Assembly (NCBI RefSeq): GCF_001425405.1 | Contig: NZ_LMQP01000004.1 | Location: forward strand, 305,273-347,056 | Reading direction: 5' to 3' | From: Sphingomonas sp. Leaf412 | GTDB taxonomy: Bacteria > Pseudomonadota > Alphaproteobacteria > Sphingomonadales > Sphingomonadaceae | Length of the DNA: 41,784 nucleotides | In this document: in pieces, positions 32,443 to 40,387 of the stretch | Position numbering within the stretch: position 1 is the stretch's first letter | How the letters are laid out: each line of letters opens with the position of its first letter | Translations under genes and position numbers: made by a program | Notes under the pieces: model-generated | The model's database searches: none | What the model was told of the DNA's origin: nothing | Seen by the model: only the letters and a program-made list of their open reading frames with translations

Positions 32443-33246
32443 TCATTCACTCCCGAGGATGAGCGTATCGATGGCGTGCGCGACGCCGTCGCGGTCGTTG
32501 GACAGCGTGACGTGGCCGGCGCGGGATTTCACGGCGTCGGGCGCATTTCCCATCGCGATGGCCAGCCCGGCGCGCGCCAGCATCGGCAGGTCGTTGGCCT
32601 GATCGCCGATCGCGGCGACCGCGTCCAGCGGCACGTCGTTCGCCAAAGCCAGCGCGGCGAGGCCGTCGCCCTTGTTCGCGGCCGGCGCGGTGACGTCGAG
32701 ATAATAGGTCTGCGACTGCGCGATCGTCGCCTGCGTGCCGAAGGCGGCGTGGCACCGCTCCCACAGCGCGTGGAGCCGCGGCGCGTCGTCGTCGACGAAG
32801 GTGATCTTGTCGGCGCGATCGATGACGGTCGCGATGTCGTCCACCACCACCGGCTCCTGCGCCGCGCTGACACGCTCGCCGTCGGTGTGCGCGCCGGTGC
32901 CGTCGGTGGCGTACCAGCGGTCGTCGGCGAAGACCCAGATCGCGGCGGGCGTCTCGCGTGCCAGCCGGACGACGCCCTGCGCCACGTCGGCGGGGACGGT
33001 GTGGCGCGACAGGATCGTGCCGTCGCGGCGGAAGAGGATGCCGCCGTTGAACGCCGCGACCGTGCCGTCGAGCGCGAGCGGGCCCAGTAGCGGCATGACC
33101 CCCGACATCGGCCGCGCGCTGATGACCGTGAACTTCACCCCCGCCGCACGCAGCCGCGCGACCGCGGCGATCGTGCCGGGGGTCAGTTCCTTGTCGGGAT
33201 CGACCAACGTGCCGTCGAGGTCGGAGACGAACAGGCGGATCGTCAT
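32443..33246 (-). CDS. Cof-type HAD-IIB phosphatase
   Basis: A 267-residue HAD phosphatase of the Cof/YbiV group. Motif I is SDLDGTLVD (Asp9/Asp11), motif II ISARP, and the C-terminal motifs NKGDGLAALA and GDQANDLPMLARAG are typical. These enzymes remove phosphate from sugar phosphates and related compounds with wide specificity. Start ATG at 33246 is one base after the gnd stop, so translation is probably coupled. It sits between 6-phosphogluconate dehydrogenase and the phosphomannomutase, which fits sugar-phosphate metabolism. Confidence 0.92.
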   Translation of the reverse strand: MTIRLFVSDLDGTLVDPDKELTPGTIAAVARLRAAGVKFTVISARPMSGVMPLLGPLALDGTVAAFNGGILFRRDGTILSRHTVPADVAQGVVRLARETPAAIWVFADDRWYATDGTGAHTDGERVSAAQEPVVVDDIATVIDRADKITFVDDDAPRLHALWERCHAAFGTQATIAQSQTYYLDVTAPAANKGDGLAALALANDVPLDAVAAIGDQANDLPMLARAGLAIAMGNAPDAVKSRAGHVTLSNDRDGVAHAIDTLILGSE

Positions 33247-33247
33247 G

Positions 33248-34231
33248 CTATTGCGGCATCTCGACATGCCCGCCGAAGCCGAAGCGCATCGCGGACAGGA
33301 TCTTGTCGCCGAACGTGGTGTCGACGCGGCTGCGATAGCGCGCGTACAGCGCGGCGCTCAGGACGTTGGCGGGGACCGCCTCCTCCATCGCAGCGTCGAT
33401 CGTCCAGCGGCCCTCGCCCGAATCGGCGACCTTGCCCTCGAACGCCTCCAGATTCCCGTCCTTCGCCAGCGCCAGCGCGGTCAGGTCCAGCAGCCAGGAG
33501 GAGATGACGCTGCCGCGCCGCCACACCTCCGCCACGTCGGTCAGGTTCAGGTCGTAGCGTTCGTCCTCGGGCAATTTGTCCGACGCCTTGCCCTTCAATA
33601 TGTCGAAACCCTCGGCATAGGCCTGCATCAGGCCGTATTCGATGCCGTTGTGAATCATCTTCACGAAATGCCCCGCGCCGGCGGGGCCGGCATGGATATA
33701 GCCCTGCTCCGCGCGCGGATCGGTCTTTCCCTCCACGCGGCCTGCGGTGCGGCCGACCGTGCCCATGCCGGGCGCGAGCGTCGCGAAGACGGGGTCGAGG
33801 CGGCGGACGACGTCGTCGGGGCCGCCGATCATCATGCAATAGCCGCGGTCGATGCCCCATACCCCACCCGAGGTGCCGACGTCGACGTAATCGACCTGCT
33901 TCTCGCGCAGCGCCTTCGCGCGGCGGATGTCGTCCTTGTAGAAACTGTTGCCGCCGTCGATCACGACCTCGCCGGCCTGCGCGCCCGCCGCGATGCGGTC
34001 GATCACGTCGTCGGTGATCTGCCCCGCGGGCAGCATGATCCACCAATGCGCGGGCTGGCCCAGCTTCGCGCGCGCGTCGTCCAGCGAGTCCGCCGCGATC
34101 GCGCCGTCCGCCGCCAGCTTCGCCACCGCGTCGGCGTCGCGGTCCCAGGCGACGATCTCGTGCCCGTCCTTCATCAGTCGCCGGGCCATGTTCCCGCCCA
34201 TCCGGCCGAGACCGATCATCGCCAGTTTCAT
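33248..34231 (-). CDS. gnd: 6-phosphogluconate dehydrogenase (short, NAD-type)
   Basis: A 327-residue beta-hydroxyacid dehydrogenase of the short 6-phosphogluconate dehydrogenase class (about 300-330 residues; often NAD-dependent, GndA/YqeC-like) as opposed to the 470-residue NADP enzyme. Seen: GLGRMGGNMARRL for the dinucleotide, VDVGTSGGVWGIDRGY, and the catalytic Lys/Asn segment GHFVKMIHNGIEYG. It oxidatively decarboxylates 6-phosphogluconate to ribulose-5-phosphate. Start ATG at 34231 gives the normal N-terminus MKLAMIGLG. First gene of the operon with two HAD enzymes. Divergent from the TauE/SafE gene across 139 bp. Confidence 0.93.
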   Translation of the reverse strand: MKLAMIGLGRMGGNMARRLMKDGHEIVAWDRDADAVAKLAADGAIAADSLDDARAKLGQPAHWWIMLPAGQITDDVIDRIAAGAQAGEVVIDGGNSFYKDDIRRAKALREKQVDYVDVGTSGGVWGIDRGYCMMIGGPDDVVRRLDPVFATLAPGMGTVGRTAGRVEGKTDPRAEQGYIHAGPAGAGHFVKMIHNGIEYGLMQAYAEGFDILKGKASDKLPEDERYDLNLTDVAEVWRRGSVISSWLLDLTALALAKDGNLEAFEGKVADSGEGRWTIDAAMEEAVPANVLSAALYARYRSRVDTTFGDKILSAMRFGFGGHVEMPQ

Positions 34232-34370
34232 GCTGCTTCCTTCCGCCGCTCGCGCACCAAATCCCCGCGCGGGCGGCAAGGTTCCGCGCGACCGGGCGTG
34301 AAGACTTGCTTGCTTGCCACCGCGCCCGTCCCTCCGCCATGCCGCGGCGACGCACGACGGGGAGCAACGG

Positions 34371-35150
34371 GTGGATTGGCTGAGCACGCTGGCGGGATTC
34401 CTGGTCGGCGCGATCGTCGGGGTGACGGGCGTGGGCGGCGGATCGCTGATGTCGCCGATCCTGATCCTGCTGTTCGGCGTCGCGCCCGCCACCGCGGTGG
34501 GCACCGACCTGTGGTTCGCCGCGATCACGAAGGCGGTGGGCGGCACGATCCACCACCGCCACGACAATGCCGACTGGCAGGTGGCGCGGCGATTGTGGCT
34601 GGGCAGCATCCCGGCGACCTTGCTGACCCTGTGGTGGCTGTGGGCGCACCAGCAATCGGCGGAGAAGACGGGCGTCATCGTCACGACGCTGGGCATCGCG
34701 CTGGTCCTGTCCGCGCTCCTGACGCCGTTCCGCGCGCGGCTGGTCGCGCATGCGGCGCGGGTCGGGGGGCATCGCAGCGCCGCGTTCCTGCGCTGGCAAC
34801 CAGTGCTGACGGTGGCGTCGGGCGCGTTGCTGGGCACGCTCATCACCCTCACGTCGGTGGGCGCGGGCGCATTGGGCGCCAGCCTGCTGCTATTGCTCTA
34901 CCCCGTCCGGCTGACGCCCCGGCGGCTGGTGGGCACCGACATCCTGCACGCGGTGCCCGTCGCACTGGTCGGGGGGATCGGCCATGCGTTCATCGGCAAC
35001 ATCCATCTGTCGCTGCTCGGCTGGCTGCTGCTGGGGTCGATCCCGGGCGTGGCGCTGGGATCGACGTTCGCGGCGCGGGTGTCGGACAAGGTGGTGACGC
35101 CCGCGCTGGCGGCGGTGCTGCTGATCGTCGGCGTCCGGCTGCTGCTGTGA
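34371..35150 (+). CDS. TauE/SafE-family sulfite exporter-like permease
   Basis: A 259-residue membrane protein with about eight hydrophobic helices and the TauE/SafE pattern: GAIVGVTGVGGGSLMSPILI at the N-terminus (about residues 11-30) and a related second half, LLGTLITLTSVGAGALGASLL (about 158-178). The family moves sulfoacetate, sulfite or other organic anions across the inner membrane; the substrate is unknown here. The start is GTG at 34371, with GGGGAG seven bases upstream; the open frame extends upstream to 34314 without a good signal. It converges on the GGDEF-EAL gene with a 55-bp gap. Confidence 0.9.
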   Translation: MDWLSTLAGFLVGAIVGVTGVGGGSLMSPILILLFGVAPATAVGTDLWFAAITKAVGGTIHHRHDNADWQVARRLWLGSIPATLLTLWWLWAHQQSAEKTGVIVTTLGIALVLSALLTPFRARLVAHAARVGGHRSAAFLRWQPVLTVASGALLGTLITLTSVGAGALGASLLLLLYPVRLTPRRLVGTDILHAVPVALVGGIGHAFIGNIHLSLLGWLLLGSIPGVALGSTFAARVSDKVVTPALAAVLLIVGVRLLL

Positions 35151-35205
35151 TCGCATACCCGCCGCCGGGGTCGCCACGATCCCGGTCAGAAAGCGTCCGG
35201 CGCGC

Positions 35206-37518
35206 CTACGCGCGGACGGCGACGGGGGCGCGTTGCAGGTTCAGGAGCGCGGTGGACGCGTCGATCCCCAGCGGGCGACCGAACAGATAGCCCTGCAACG
35301 TGCTGCACCCCTGCAATTCCAGCTGCGCCAGCTGACCGTCGTTCTCCACCCCTTCCGCGGTGGTTTCCATATGCAAGGCGGTCGCCAAGTCGACGATCGC
35401 CTTCACGATCGCCGCCGCGCTGGGGTCGTTCGCGATGTTGGCGACGAACGACTGGTCGATCTTGATCTTGTCGAACGGAAAGGCGCGCAGGTAGCTGAGC
35501 GAGGAATAGCCGGTGCCGAAATCGTCCAGCGCGACGCGCACGCCGATCTTCCGCAACATGCCCAGCACCTGCTTCACGCTGTCCTGCCCCTCCAGGAACA
35601 CCGATTCGGTGATCTCTATCTCCAGCCGCCCGGGCGCCAGCCCGCTCTGCGCCAGCGCCTGCATCACGATGCTGCGGAAGCCGGGCGAGCGGAACTGGAT
35701 GGGGGAGACGTTGACCGCGACGCGAATATCCTCCGGCCAGCGGCTGGCGAGGCGACATGCCTCGTGCAGCACCCATTCGCCGATCGCGACGATCAGGCCG
35801 GTCTCCTCCGCCACGGGGATGAATTCCACGGGCGGGATGAAGCCGCGTTCGGGGTGGGGCCAGCGCAACAGCGCCTCGAACCCGCAGATCGACGCGCTGC
35901 CGCTGGCCACGATCGGCTGGAAATGTAGCTCCAGCTGCCCGGTGCGGATCGCGACGCGCAGGTCGCTTTCGATCCGGCGGCGGCGGCGCGCGGCCTCGTC
36001 CAGCGAGGGTTCGAAGAAGCGATAGGCGCCGCGACCGTCCTGTTTCGCGCGATACAGCGCCAGGTCGGCGTTCTTGACCAACGTCTCCGCGCTCGTGCCG
36101 TCGGCGGGGTAGACGGAGATGCCGATGCTGGTGCCGATCGCCAGCACCTGTCCGTCGACGTCCAAGGGTTCCAGCATCGCGTCCAGGATCGATTGCCCCA
36201 GCCGGCGGGCGCGGCCGCGATCCTCGCTCTCGGTCACCACGATGCCGAATTCGTCGCCGCCCAGCCGCGCGACCATTGCATCCTCCGCCAGGTCGCCCAG
36301 CAACCGCGCGACGCTGCGCAACAAGGCGTCGCCGACGGGATGGCCCAAGGTATCGTTGATGCCCTTGAACCCGTCCAGGTCGAGGCACAGGATCGCTACC
36401 TGCTCCCCCGTCCGCGCCGCGCGCGACACCGACTGGTCGAGCGCCTGGTGGAAGAAGGTGCGGTTGGGCAGGTCGGTGAGGCCGTCGTGGAAGGCGAGGT
36501 GCGTGATTCGCTCCTCGCGCTCCTTGATCCCGCGCGACATGCGGTTGAACGAGGTCGCGAGGCGCCCGATCTCGTCATCGCCCTCCACCGCCACCTCGGT
36601 ACGCTCGCCGTCCTCCAGCCGTCGCGCGGCGCGATCGAGCGCGGCCAGCGGGCGGGCGATCCCGCGCGCCAGCCGCCCGCTGCCCAGCACGATCACGATC
36701 AGCCATGCCAGCCCCGCCAGCACCAGCCCGATCTGGATCGAGCGATACGGCGCCATGGCGCGGTCCATCGGGTAGCTGAGCAGCAGGGCCGCCTGCGCGC
36801 CGCCGTCCGGCCCCGCCATCGGCTTCAGGATCGCGAAGCTGCGCCCGGCGGCGGTCGCCAGCATCGCGACGGTCGACGGGGCGGTGTCGCCCGGCAGGAT
36901 CGTCGTCCCGTCGCTCCACCGGCCGTCGGGGCGGCGGATCACCAGGGAGGCGGTGAGCGGGATCGCGGACAGTCGCTCCAGCGCGTTCATCTCGCGGTCG
37001 TCCATCGGCAGGACGAACGCGATCCGGCCGATCTGCAACGGCGCCATCACCGGTGCGGTGACGATGCGGTAGACGCGGCCGTGCATCGCCACGACCGTGT
37101 CGCGCACCCCGGCGTCGACGTCGGTCAGCCCCGCGATGCGCCCGCGCAGCGGCCCGGCGTCGCCGATCACGCCGCCCGCCTGGTCGATCAGCACCGCATG
37201 CGGCACCTCCGCACGGGTGCGCAGGCTGTCCAGCGCGGACGCGATCGTCGCGGTGTCGTTCGTCGCCACCGCGGCGCGGAAGCCGAAATCGCGCGCGACT
37301 ACGTCCGCCGCGCCGGTCAGCGACCGCTCCTTCACCTGCCACAGCCGGTCGTACACGGTGCCGCTGGCCGCCAGCCCGTCCGCCGCCGACCGCTGCGCCC
37401 CGTCGCGGATCATGATCTGCGCCGTGACCGCAAGCGCGATCAGGCCCAGCGTGAACAGCCCCGCGTACAGGACCGTCAGCCGCGTCCTGAGCGTGCCGAA
37501 TCGCACCGCGGCCCTCAC
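35206..37518 (-). CDS. Membrane GGDEF-EAL c-di-GMP enzyme with periplasmic sensor
   Basis: A 770-residue bifunctional protein. Helix 1 (about residues 15-37) and helix 2 (261-281) enclose a periplasmic sensor domain of about 220 residues with CACHE/CHASE-like character. Then HAMP (about 282-335), GGDEF with the motif intact at 420-424, and EAL with EALLRW at 548 and DDFGTGYSSL at 665. Both active sites look complete. No RxxD inhibition site stands just ahead of GGDEF, so product feedback is probably missing. It can make and break cyclic di-GMP; which dominates is not predictable. The start is GTG at 37518, overlapping the stop of the cupredoxin-like gene (GTGA), so the periplasmic protein is probably its partner or ligand source. 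Confidence 0.93.
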   Translation of the reverse strand: MRAAVRFGTLRTRLTVLYAGLFTLGLIALAVTAQIMIRDGAQRSAADGLAASGTVYDRLWQVKERSLTGAADVVARDFGFRAAVATNDTATIASALDSLRTRAEVPHAVLIDQAGGVIGDAGPLRGRIAGLTDVDAGVRDTVVAMHGRVYRIVTAPVMAPLQIGRIAFVLPMDDREMNALERLSAIPLTASLVIRRPDGRWSDGTTILPGDTAPSTVAMLATAAGRSFAILKPMAGPDGGAQAALLLSYPMDRAMAPYRSIQIGLVLAGLAWLIVIVLGSGRLARGIARPLAALDRAARRLEDGERTEVAVEGDDEIGRLATSFNRMSRGIKEREERITHLAFHDGLTDLPNRTFFHQALDQSVSRAARTGEQVAILCLDLDGFKGINDTLGHPVGDALLRSVARLLGDLAEDAMVARLGGDEFGIVVTESEDRGRARRLGQSILDAMLEPLDVDGQVLAIGTSIGISVYPADGTSAETLVKNADLALYRAKQDGRGAYRFFEPSLDEAARRRRRIESDLRVAIRTGQLELHFQPIVASGSASICGFEALLRWPHPERGFIPPVEFIPVAEETGLIVAIGEWVLHEACRLASRWPEDIRVAVNVSPIQFRSPGFRSIVMQALAQSGLAPGRLEIEITESVFLEGQDSVKQVLGMLRKIGVRVALDDFGTGYSSLSYLRAFPFDKIKIDQSFVANIANDPSAAAIVKAIVDLATALHMETTAEGVENDGQLAQLELQGCSTLQGYLFGRPLGIDASTALLNLQRAPVAVRA

Positions 37519-38108
37519 CGGCGAAGCCGGACCGCGGTCGTCAGCCCGGCGCCGCCGACCGCCGCGGGTTGCGACAGGACGTTGCCCGACGCGCGGATCG
37601 ACGGATGCCATACGGACAGCGTCCCGCGGCCCGCGGCGTCGACGTCGATCCGCACGCGGCCGTCCGCGCCCGTGACCGCCGCATAGGGTGTGGCGACGAC
37701 GTAGACGACGCCGTTCATGGCATCGTGGATGTTGCACCCCAGCGCCACCGCCCCGGCGCGATCGAACGATATGCTGCGATTCTCCTCGCGCCCGTACAGT
37801 TTCAGGTCGAACTTGCGCGGTGCGGAGAAGGAATAGACGTGGTGGCGCACGCGATCGAGGTTGGGGAAACTGACCGACGCGCCGACCGGCACGATCAGGA
37901 TATGCGGCGCGAAGGCGATGTTCTGCTGCTTCATGACATAGGGGCCGCGCGGCACCGGCGCGGCGACGCCCGGCATCGCCAGCGTCACCACCGCACCCTC
38001 CAGCGGGCGACCGTCGAAGCCGGTCACGGTCACCACCACGGGGGACGCGCCGGCCGCCACCGGCAGCAGGGCGAGAGCGGCGACGGCGGAGAGCAGAAGG
38101 ATGCGCAT
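37515..38108 (-). CDS. Periplasmic cupredoxin-like protein ("methylamine utilization protein" type)
   Basis: A 197-residue exported protein with a signal peptide (about residues 1-21) and a cupredoxin fold. Copper ligands of a type 1 site can be seen: His89 or His90 in RVRHHVYSF, Cys125 and His128 in GCNIHDAM, and Met131. The spacing Cys-X2-His-X2-Met is short for plastocyanin-like proteins. An N-terminal carboxypeptidase-regulatory-like strand region (VTVTGFDGRPLEGAVVTLAMPG) precedes it. Related proteins are often labelled methylamine utilization proteins, though no methylamine genes are here. It heads an operon with the c-di-GMP enzyme and could be a copper- or redox-sensing partner of its periplasmic domain. 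That role is inference. Confidence 0.85.
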   Translation of the reverse strand: MRILLLSAVAALALLPVAAGASPVVVTVTGFDGRPLEGAVVTLAMPGVAAPVPRGPYVMKQQNIAFAPHILIVPVGASVSFPNLDRVRHHVYSFSAPRKFDLKLYGREENRSISFDRAGAVALGCNIHDAMNGVVYVVATPYAAVTGADGRVRIDVDAAGRGTLSVWHPSIRASGNVLSQPAAVGGAGLTTAVRLRR

Positions 38109-38198
38109 ACGCGCTGCGTTAGGGCATGTTGCTTTCGCGACCGTAAAGGTTCGCGGCGTTAACCATGTCTTTGCGCCTTCCCGCCAAAAGCCGTGGCC
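38109..38198. promoter_or_regulatory. Shared promoter region of the c-di-GMP/cupredoxin and DUF3034/globin pairs
   Basis: A 90-bp gap between two divergent operons. It holds CGTTAACCATG at 38157-38167, an exact reverse copy of the word at 16487-16497, containing the TTAACC half-site of CtrA in alphaproteobacteria. Shared location suggests coordinated control of all four genes. Binding by CtrA is unproven. Confidence 0.4.
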
Positions 38199-39074
38199 AT
38201 GAACCGCATCATCCTCACCGGCGCGGTGGCGCTGGCCGTCGCCGCCACCCCCGCGAGCGCAGGCGGCAGCCGTCGCGCGGGCGGCAAGCTGCTGCTGACC
38301 AACGGCGTGACGACGGTGGAGGGCAGCTCGGGCGGCGGGCTGTCGACCTGGGCGGTGATCGCGGGGAACGAGACGCGCGACGGGATCGGTGCGTCGGCGC
38401 ATGCCACGCTGGTCGCGCTGCCCGATTTCGACCTGGAATCCTTCGGCGCGGCGGTCGGAATCGCCGATCGCGTCGAGCTGTCCTACGCGCGGCAGAGCTT
38501 CGACACGCGCGCCGCGGGCGCCGCGCTGGGGCTGGGTCGCGGGTTCACGTTCGGGCAGCACGTCATCGGCGCGAAGGTGCGCGTGATCGGCGACGCGGTG
38601 TGGGAACAGGACCGCTGGCTGCCGCAGATCGCGGTGGGCGTGCAGCACAAGCGCGCGGATCGGGGCGCGGTGATCCGCGCGGTCGGCGGGCGCGAGGACA
38701 AGGGCACCGACCTGTACGTCGCCGCGACGAAGCTGCTGCTGGCGCGCAGCCTGCTGCTGAACGGCACGGTGCGGTTCACGAAGGCGAACCAGTTCGGCCT
38801 GCTCGGCTTCGGCGGCGATCGCGGCGCGGCGCACAAAGCGCAGGTGGAGGCATCCGCCGCCTATATGCTCAGCCGCCGCATCGTGGTAGGCACCGAATAT
38901 CGCACGAAGCCCGACAACCTGGGCTTCGCACGCGAACAGGACGCGTTCGATGCCTTCGCCGCCTGGGCGGTGACACGCAACGTGTCGCTGACCGCCGCCT
39001 ATGTCGACCTCGGCGACATCGCGACCGTGCGCAAGCAGCGCGGCGCGTTCCTCTCGATCCAGGGAGCCTTTTGA
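38199..39074 (+). CDS. DUF3034 protein, probable outer-membrane beta-barrel
   Basis: A 291-residue exported protein with signal peptide (about residues 1-21, ending PASAGG) and a DUF3034 domain: GGKLLLTNGVTTVEGSSGGG, LSTWAVIAGNETRDGIGASA, RVELSYARQSFDT and DAVWEQDRWLPQIAVGVQ are typical. Alternating hydrophobic strands and a final aromatic residue (SIQGAF) suggest an outer-membrane barrel. Function unknown. ATG at 38199 was chosen; a GTG two codons before is in frame. The stop overlaps the globin start (TGATG). It diverges from the cupredoxin-like gene, an arrangement that recurs in my memory of related genomes but was not checked. Confidence 0.88.
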   Translation: MNRIILTGAVALAVAATPASAGGSRRAGGKLLLTNGVTTVEGSSGGGLSTWAVIAGNETRDGIGASAHATLVALPDFDLESFGAAVGIADRVELSYARQSFDTRAAGAALGLGRGFTFGQHVIGAKVRVIGDAVWEQDRWLPQIAVGVQHKRADRGAVIRAVGGREDKGTDLYVAATKLLLARSLLLNGTVRFTKANQFGLLGFGGDRGAAHKAQVEASAAYMLSRRIVVGTEYRTKPDNLGFAREQDAFDAFAAWAVTRNVSLTAAYVDLGDIATVRKQRGAFLSIQGAF

Positions 39075-39535
39075 TGATCCTCGCCCTCGCGCTGCTGGTG
39101 CAGGCGCTTCCCGCCGGCGAGGAGCCGGTCGATCCCTATGTCGTGTCGAACGCCAATGCGGGCGCGACGCCGGTGGCCGATCCGGCGCTGTGGCGCGCCT
39201 TCCACGAGGGGCCGGGCGTCGGCCGCGTGGTCGACGGAATGGTCGACCGCGTGCAGAAGGACGCGCGGATCGCGGACATCTTCAAGGGGCAGGACCTCGT
39301 CCGCCTGCGCCGCGTCCTGCGCGAGCATTTCTGCCACATCCTGGGTGGCGGGTGCGATTACACCGGGCGCACGATGAAGGATGCGCACAGGAACCTGGGC
39401 GTCCAGCGCGCGGACATGGGCGCGCTGGTCGAGAACCTCCAGGCGTCGATGCGCGCGGAGGGCGTCCCGTTCGCGGCGCAGAACCGCTTCCTCGCGAAAC
39501 TCGCGCCGATGCACCGGGACGTCGTCGAACGCTGA
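39074..39535 (+). CDS. Truncated haemoglobin (group 1), apparently exported
   Basis: A 153-residue protein. The C-terminal 115 residues match the group I truncated globin pattern, GPGVGRVVDGMVDRVQKD, EHFCHILGGGCDYTGRTMKDAH with proximal His105, and NLGVQRADMGALVENLQ. The N-terminus (MILALALLVQALPAGEE) looks like a short signal peptide, unusual for a globin, which suggests it works in the periplasm. Truncated haemoglobins bind O2 or NO. Start ATG overlaps the DUF3034 stop (TGATG), so the two are made together. Gas sensing or detoxification next to a copper protein and a c-di-GMP enzyme is an attractive but unproven idea. Confidence 0.87.
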   Translation: MILALALLVQALPAGEEPVDPYVVSNANAGATPVADPALWRAFHEGPGVGRVVDGMVDRVQKDARIADIFKGQDLVRLRRVLREHFCHILGGGCDYTGRTMKDAHRNLGVQRADMGALVENLQASMRAEGVPFAAQNRFLAKLAPMHRDVVER

Positions 39536-39832
39536 CGCGGGGACCGCGATCCCACGCCGGGGCCGCCCGCGAAATAGTTGGAAACGGGTTGGCGGATCGG
39601 CTGCTCTGCTGGCGGGGAGCGTTCCAGAGCCGGATGCTGGCCGATACGGCATCACTCCGGCCGCGAACTCCATCTCCTCCGATGCTGTGCGGCGGGCTTC
39701 GGCTTTGCGGTGCTGACCGAAGCCCACTTCGCGCCTTCGCGGCTGTAGCGTTCGATCTCGAACGTGCTGCGAGCACGAGCTTCCACACGGGCCGCGTGTC
39801 GCGTCGGCCCGATGCCGCCCGACGCCGTTCGC
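39536..39832. other. Intergenic stretch with no supported gene
   Basis: About 300 bp following the globin gene. Several short open frames exist on both strands but none has a ribosome-binding site, codon pattern or recognisable motif. It looks like decayed sequence and forms the left flank of the accessory stretch that continues to the window end. Confidence 0.55.
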
Positions 39833-40033
39833 CAGATCGATGGGTGCAACGGCGTGGCTCTTTACCAGGACATGGAGAACCAGTCGGTTTTCCTTTTTCC
39901 GGAACGATGGCGTTCGGCGGATGCGCACAAGGCGAGCGGCAAATTTCTGGCTGATCTGCTGTCGCCGATAAAAACGGCGGTCGCGACGGCGCCGGAGAGC
40001 CGTTCGATGCGCCCCGTCGTGCGGGGGAGATAA
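39833..40033 (+). pseudogene. Fragment of an antibiotic-biosynthesis-monooxygenase-like (ABM) gene
   Basis: An open stretch reading GCNGVALYQDMENQSVFLFP, then ERWRSADAHKASGKFLADLL, resembles the second half of small ABM-family quinol monooxygenases, where the pattern is GC..Y.L..... F.L.E.W....A...H..S.HF. The first beta strand and helix are missing, no start codon or ribosome-binding site precedes it, and the W to H spacing is a few residues short. It is best read as a remnant. Function lost. Confidence 0.5.
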
Positions 40034-40135
40034 ACTCGCCCTATCCAAAGATATGTGTATTCGGCCGCCCGTTGCCCAAGAATATCACCCGAGCGAGGCC
40101 GCCGACGAAAACAGACGATAAACTGGAGAACCGGG

Positions 40136-40369
40136 ATGCAGTCGTTCGGCAAGGTCGCCATCGTCACCGGCGCAGGAAGCGGCATGGGCGCCGACGAAGG
40201 CGAAGGGGGCGCAAAGGTCGTCCTGACGGATCTCACTGCGGCGGCTGGTCGCGACGTCGCTCCGGAAATCGGCGGTGACGCCGTGTTCGTCGAACATGAC
40301 GTTTCCAGCGAAGGAAGCGTCCAAGGTCGAAAACGGATCCTGAACGGTATCCCCATCGCCCCTGCATGA
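40136..40369 (+). pseudogene. Degenerate short-chain dehydrogenase
   Basis: A 77-codon open frame beginning MQSFGKVAIVTGAGSGMG, the normal start of an SDR. The next helix (about ten residues) is deleted so that the text runs straight to GGAKVVLTDLTAAAGRDV, and after DVSSEGS the reading breaks into unrelated sequence ending at TGA. The NNAG, catalytic Ser and YxxxK regions are absent, so it cannot be an active enzyme. ATG at 40136 follows GGAGAACCGGG. Similar to the SDR at 41504 and lies two genes upstream of it. Confidence 0.75.
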
Positions 40370-40387
40370 CCTTTCCGGAGAACCGAC

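Noticed and set aside
34371..35150. TauE/SafE protein as a confirmed sulfite exporter
   Set aside because: The family moves several anions and there are no sulfur-metabolism neighbours, so only a family-level call is made.
37515..38108. Label as a true methylamine utilization gene
   Set aside because: No methylamine dehydrogenase genes are present; the label comes from family naming.
39652..39849. Minus-strand 65-codon frame in the gap after the globin
   Set aside because: No recognisable motif, no ribosome-binding site, and located in apparently decayed sequence.
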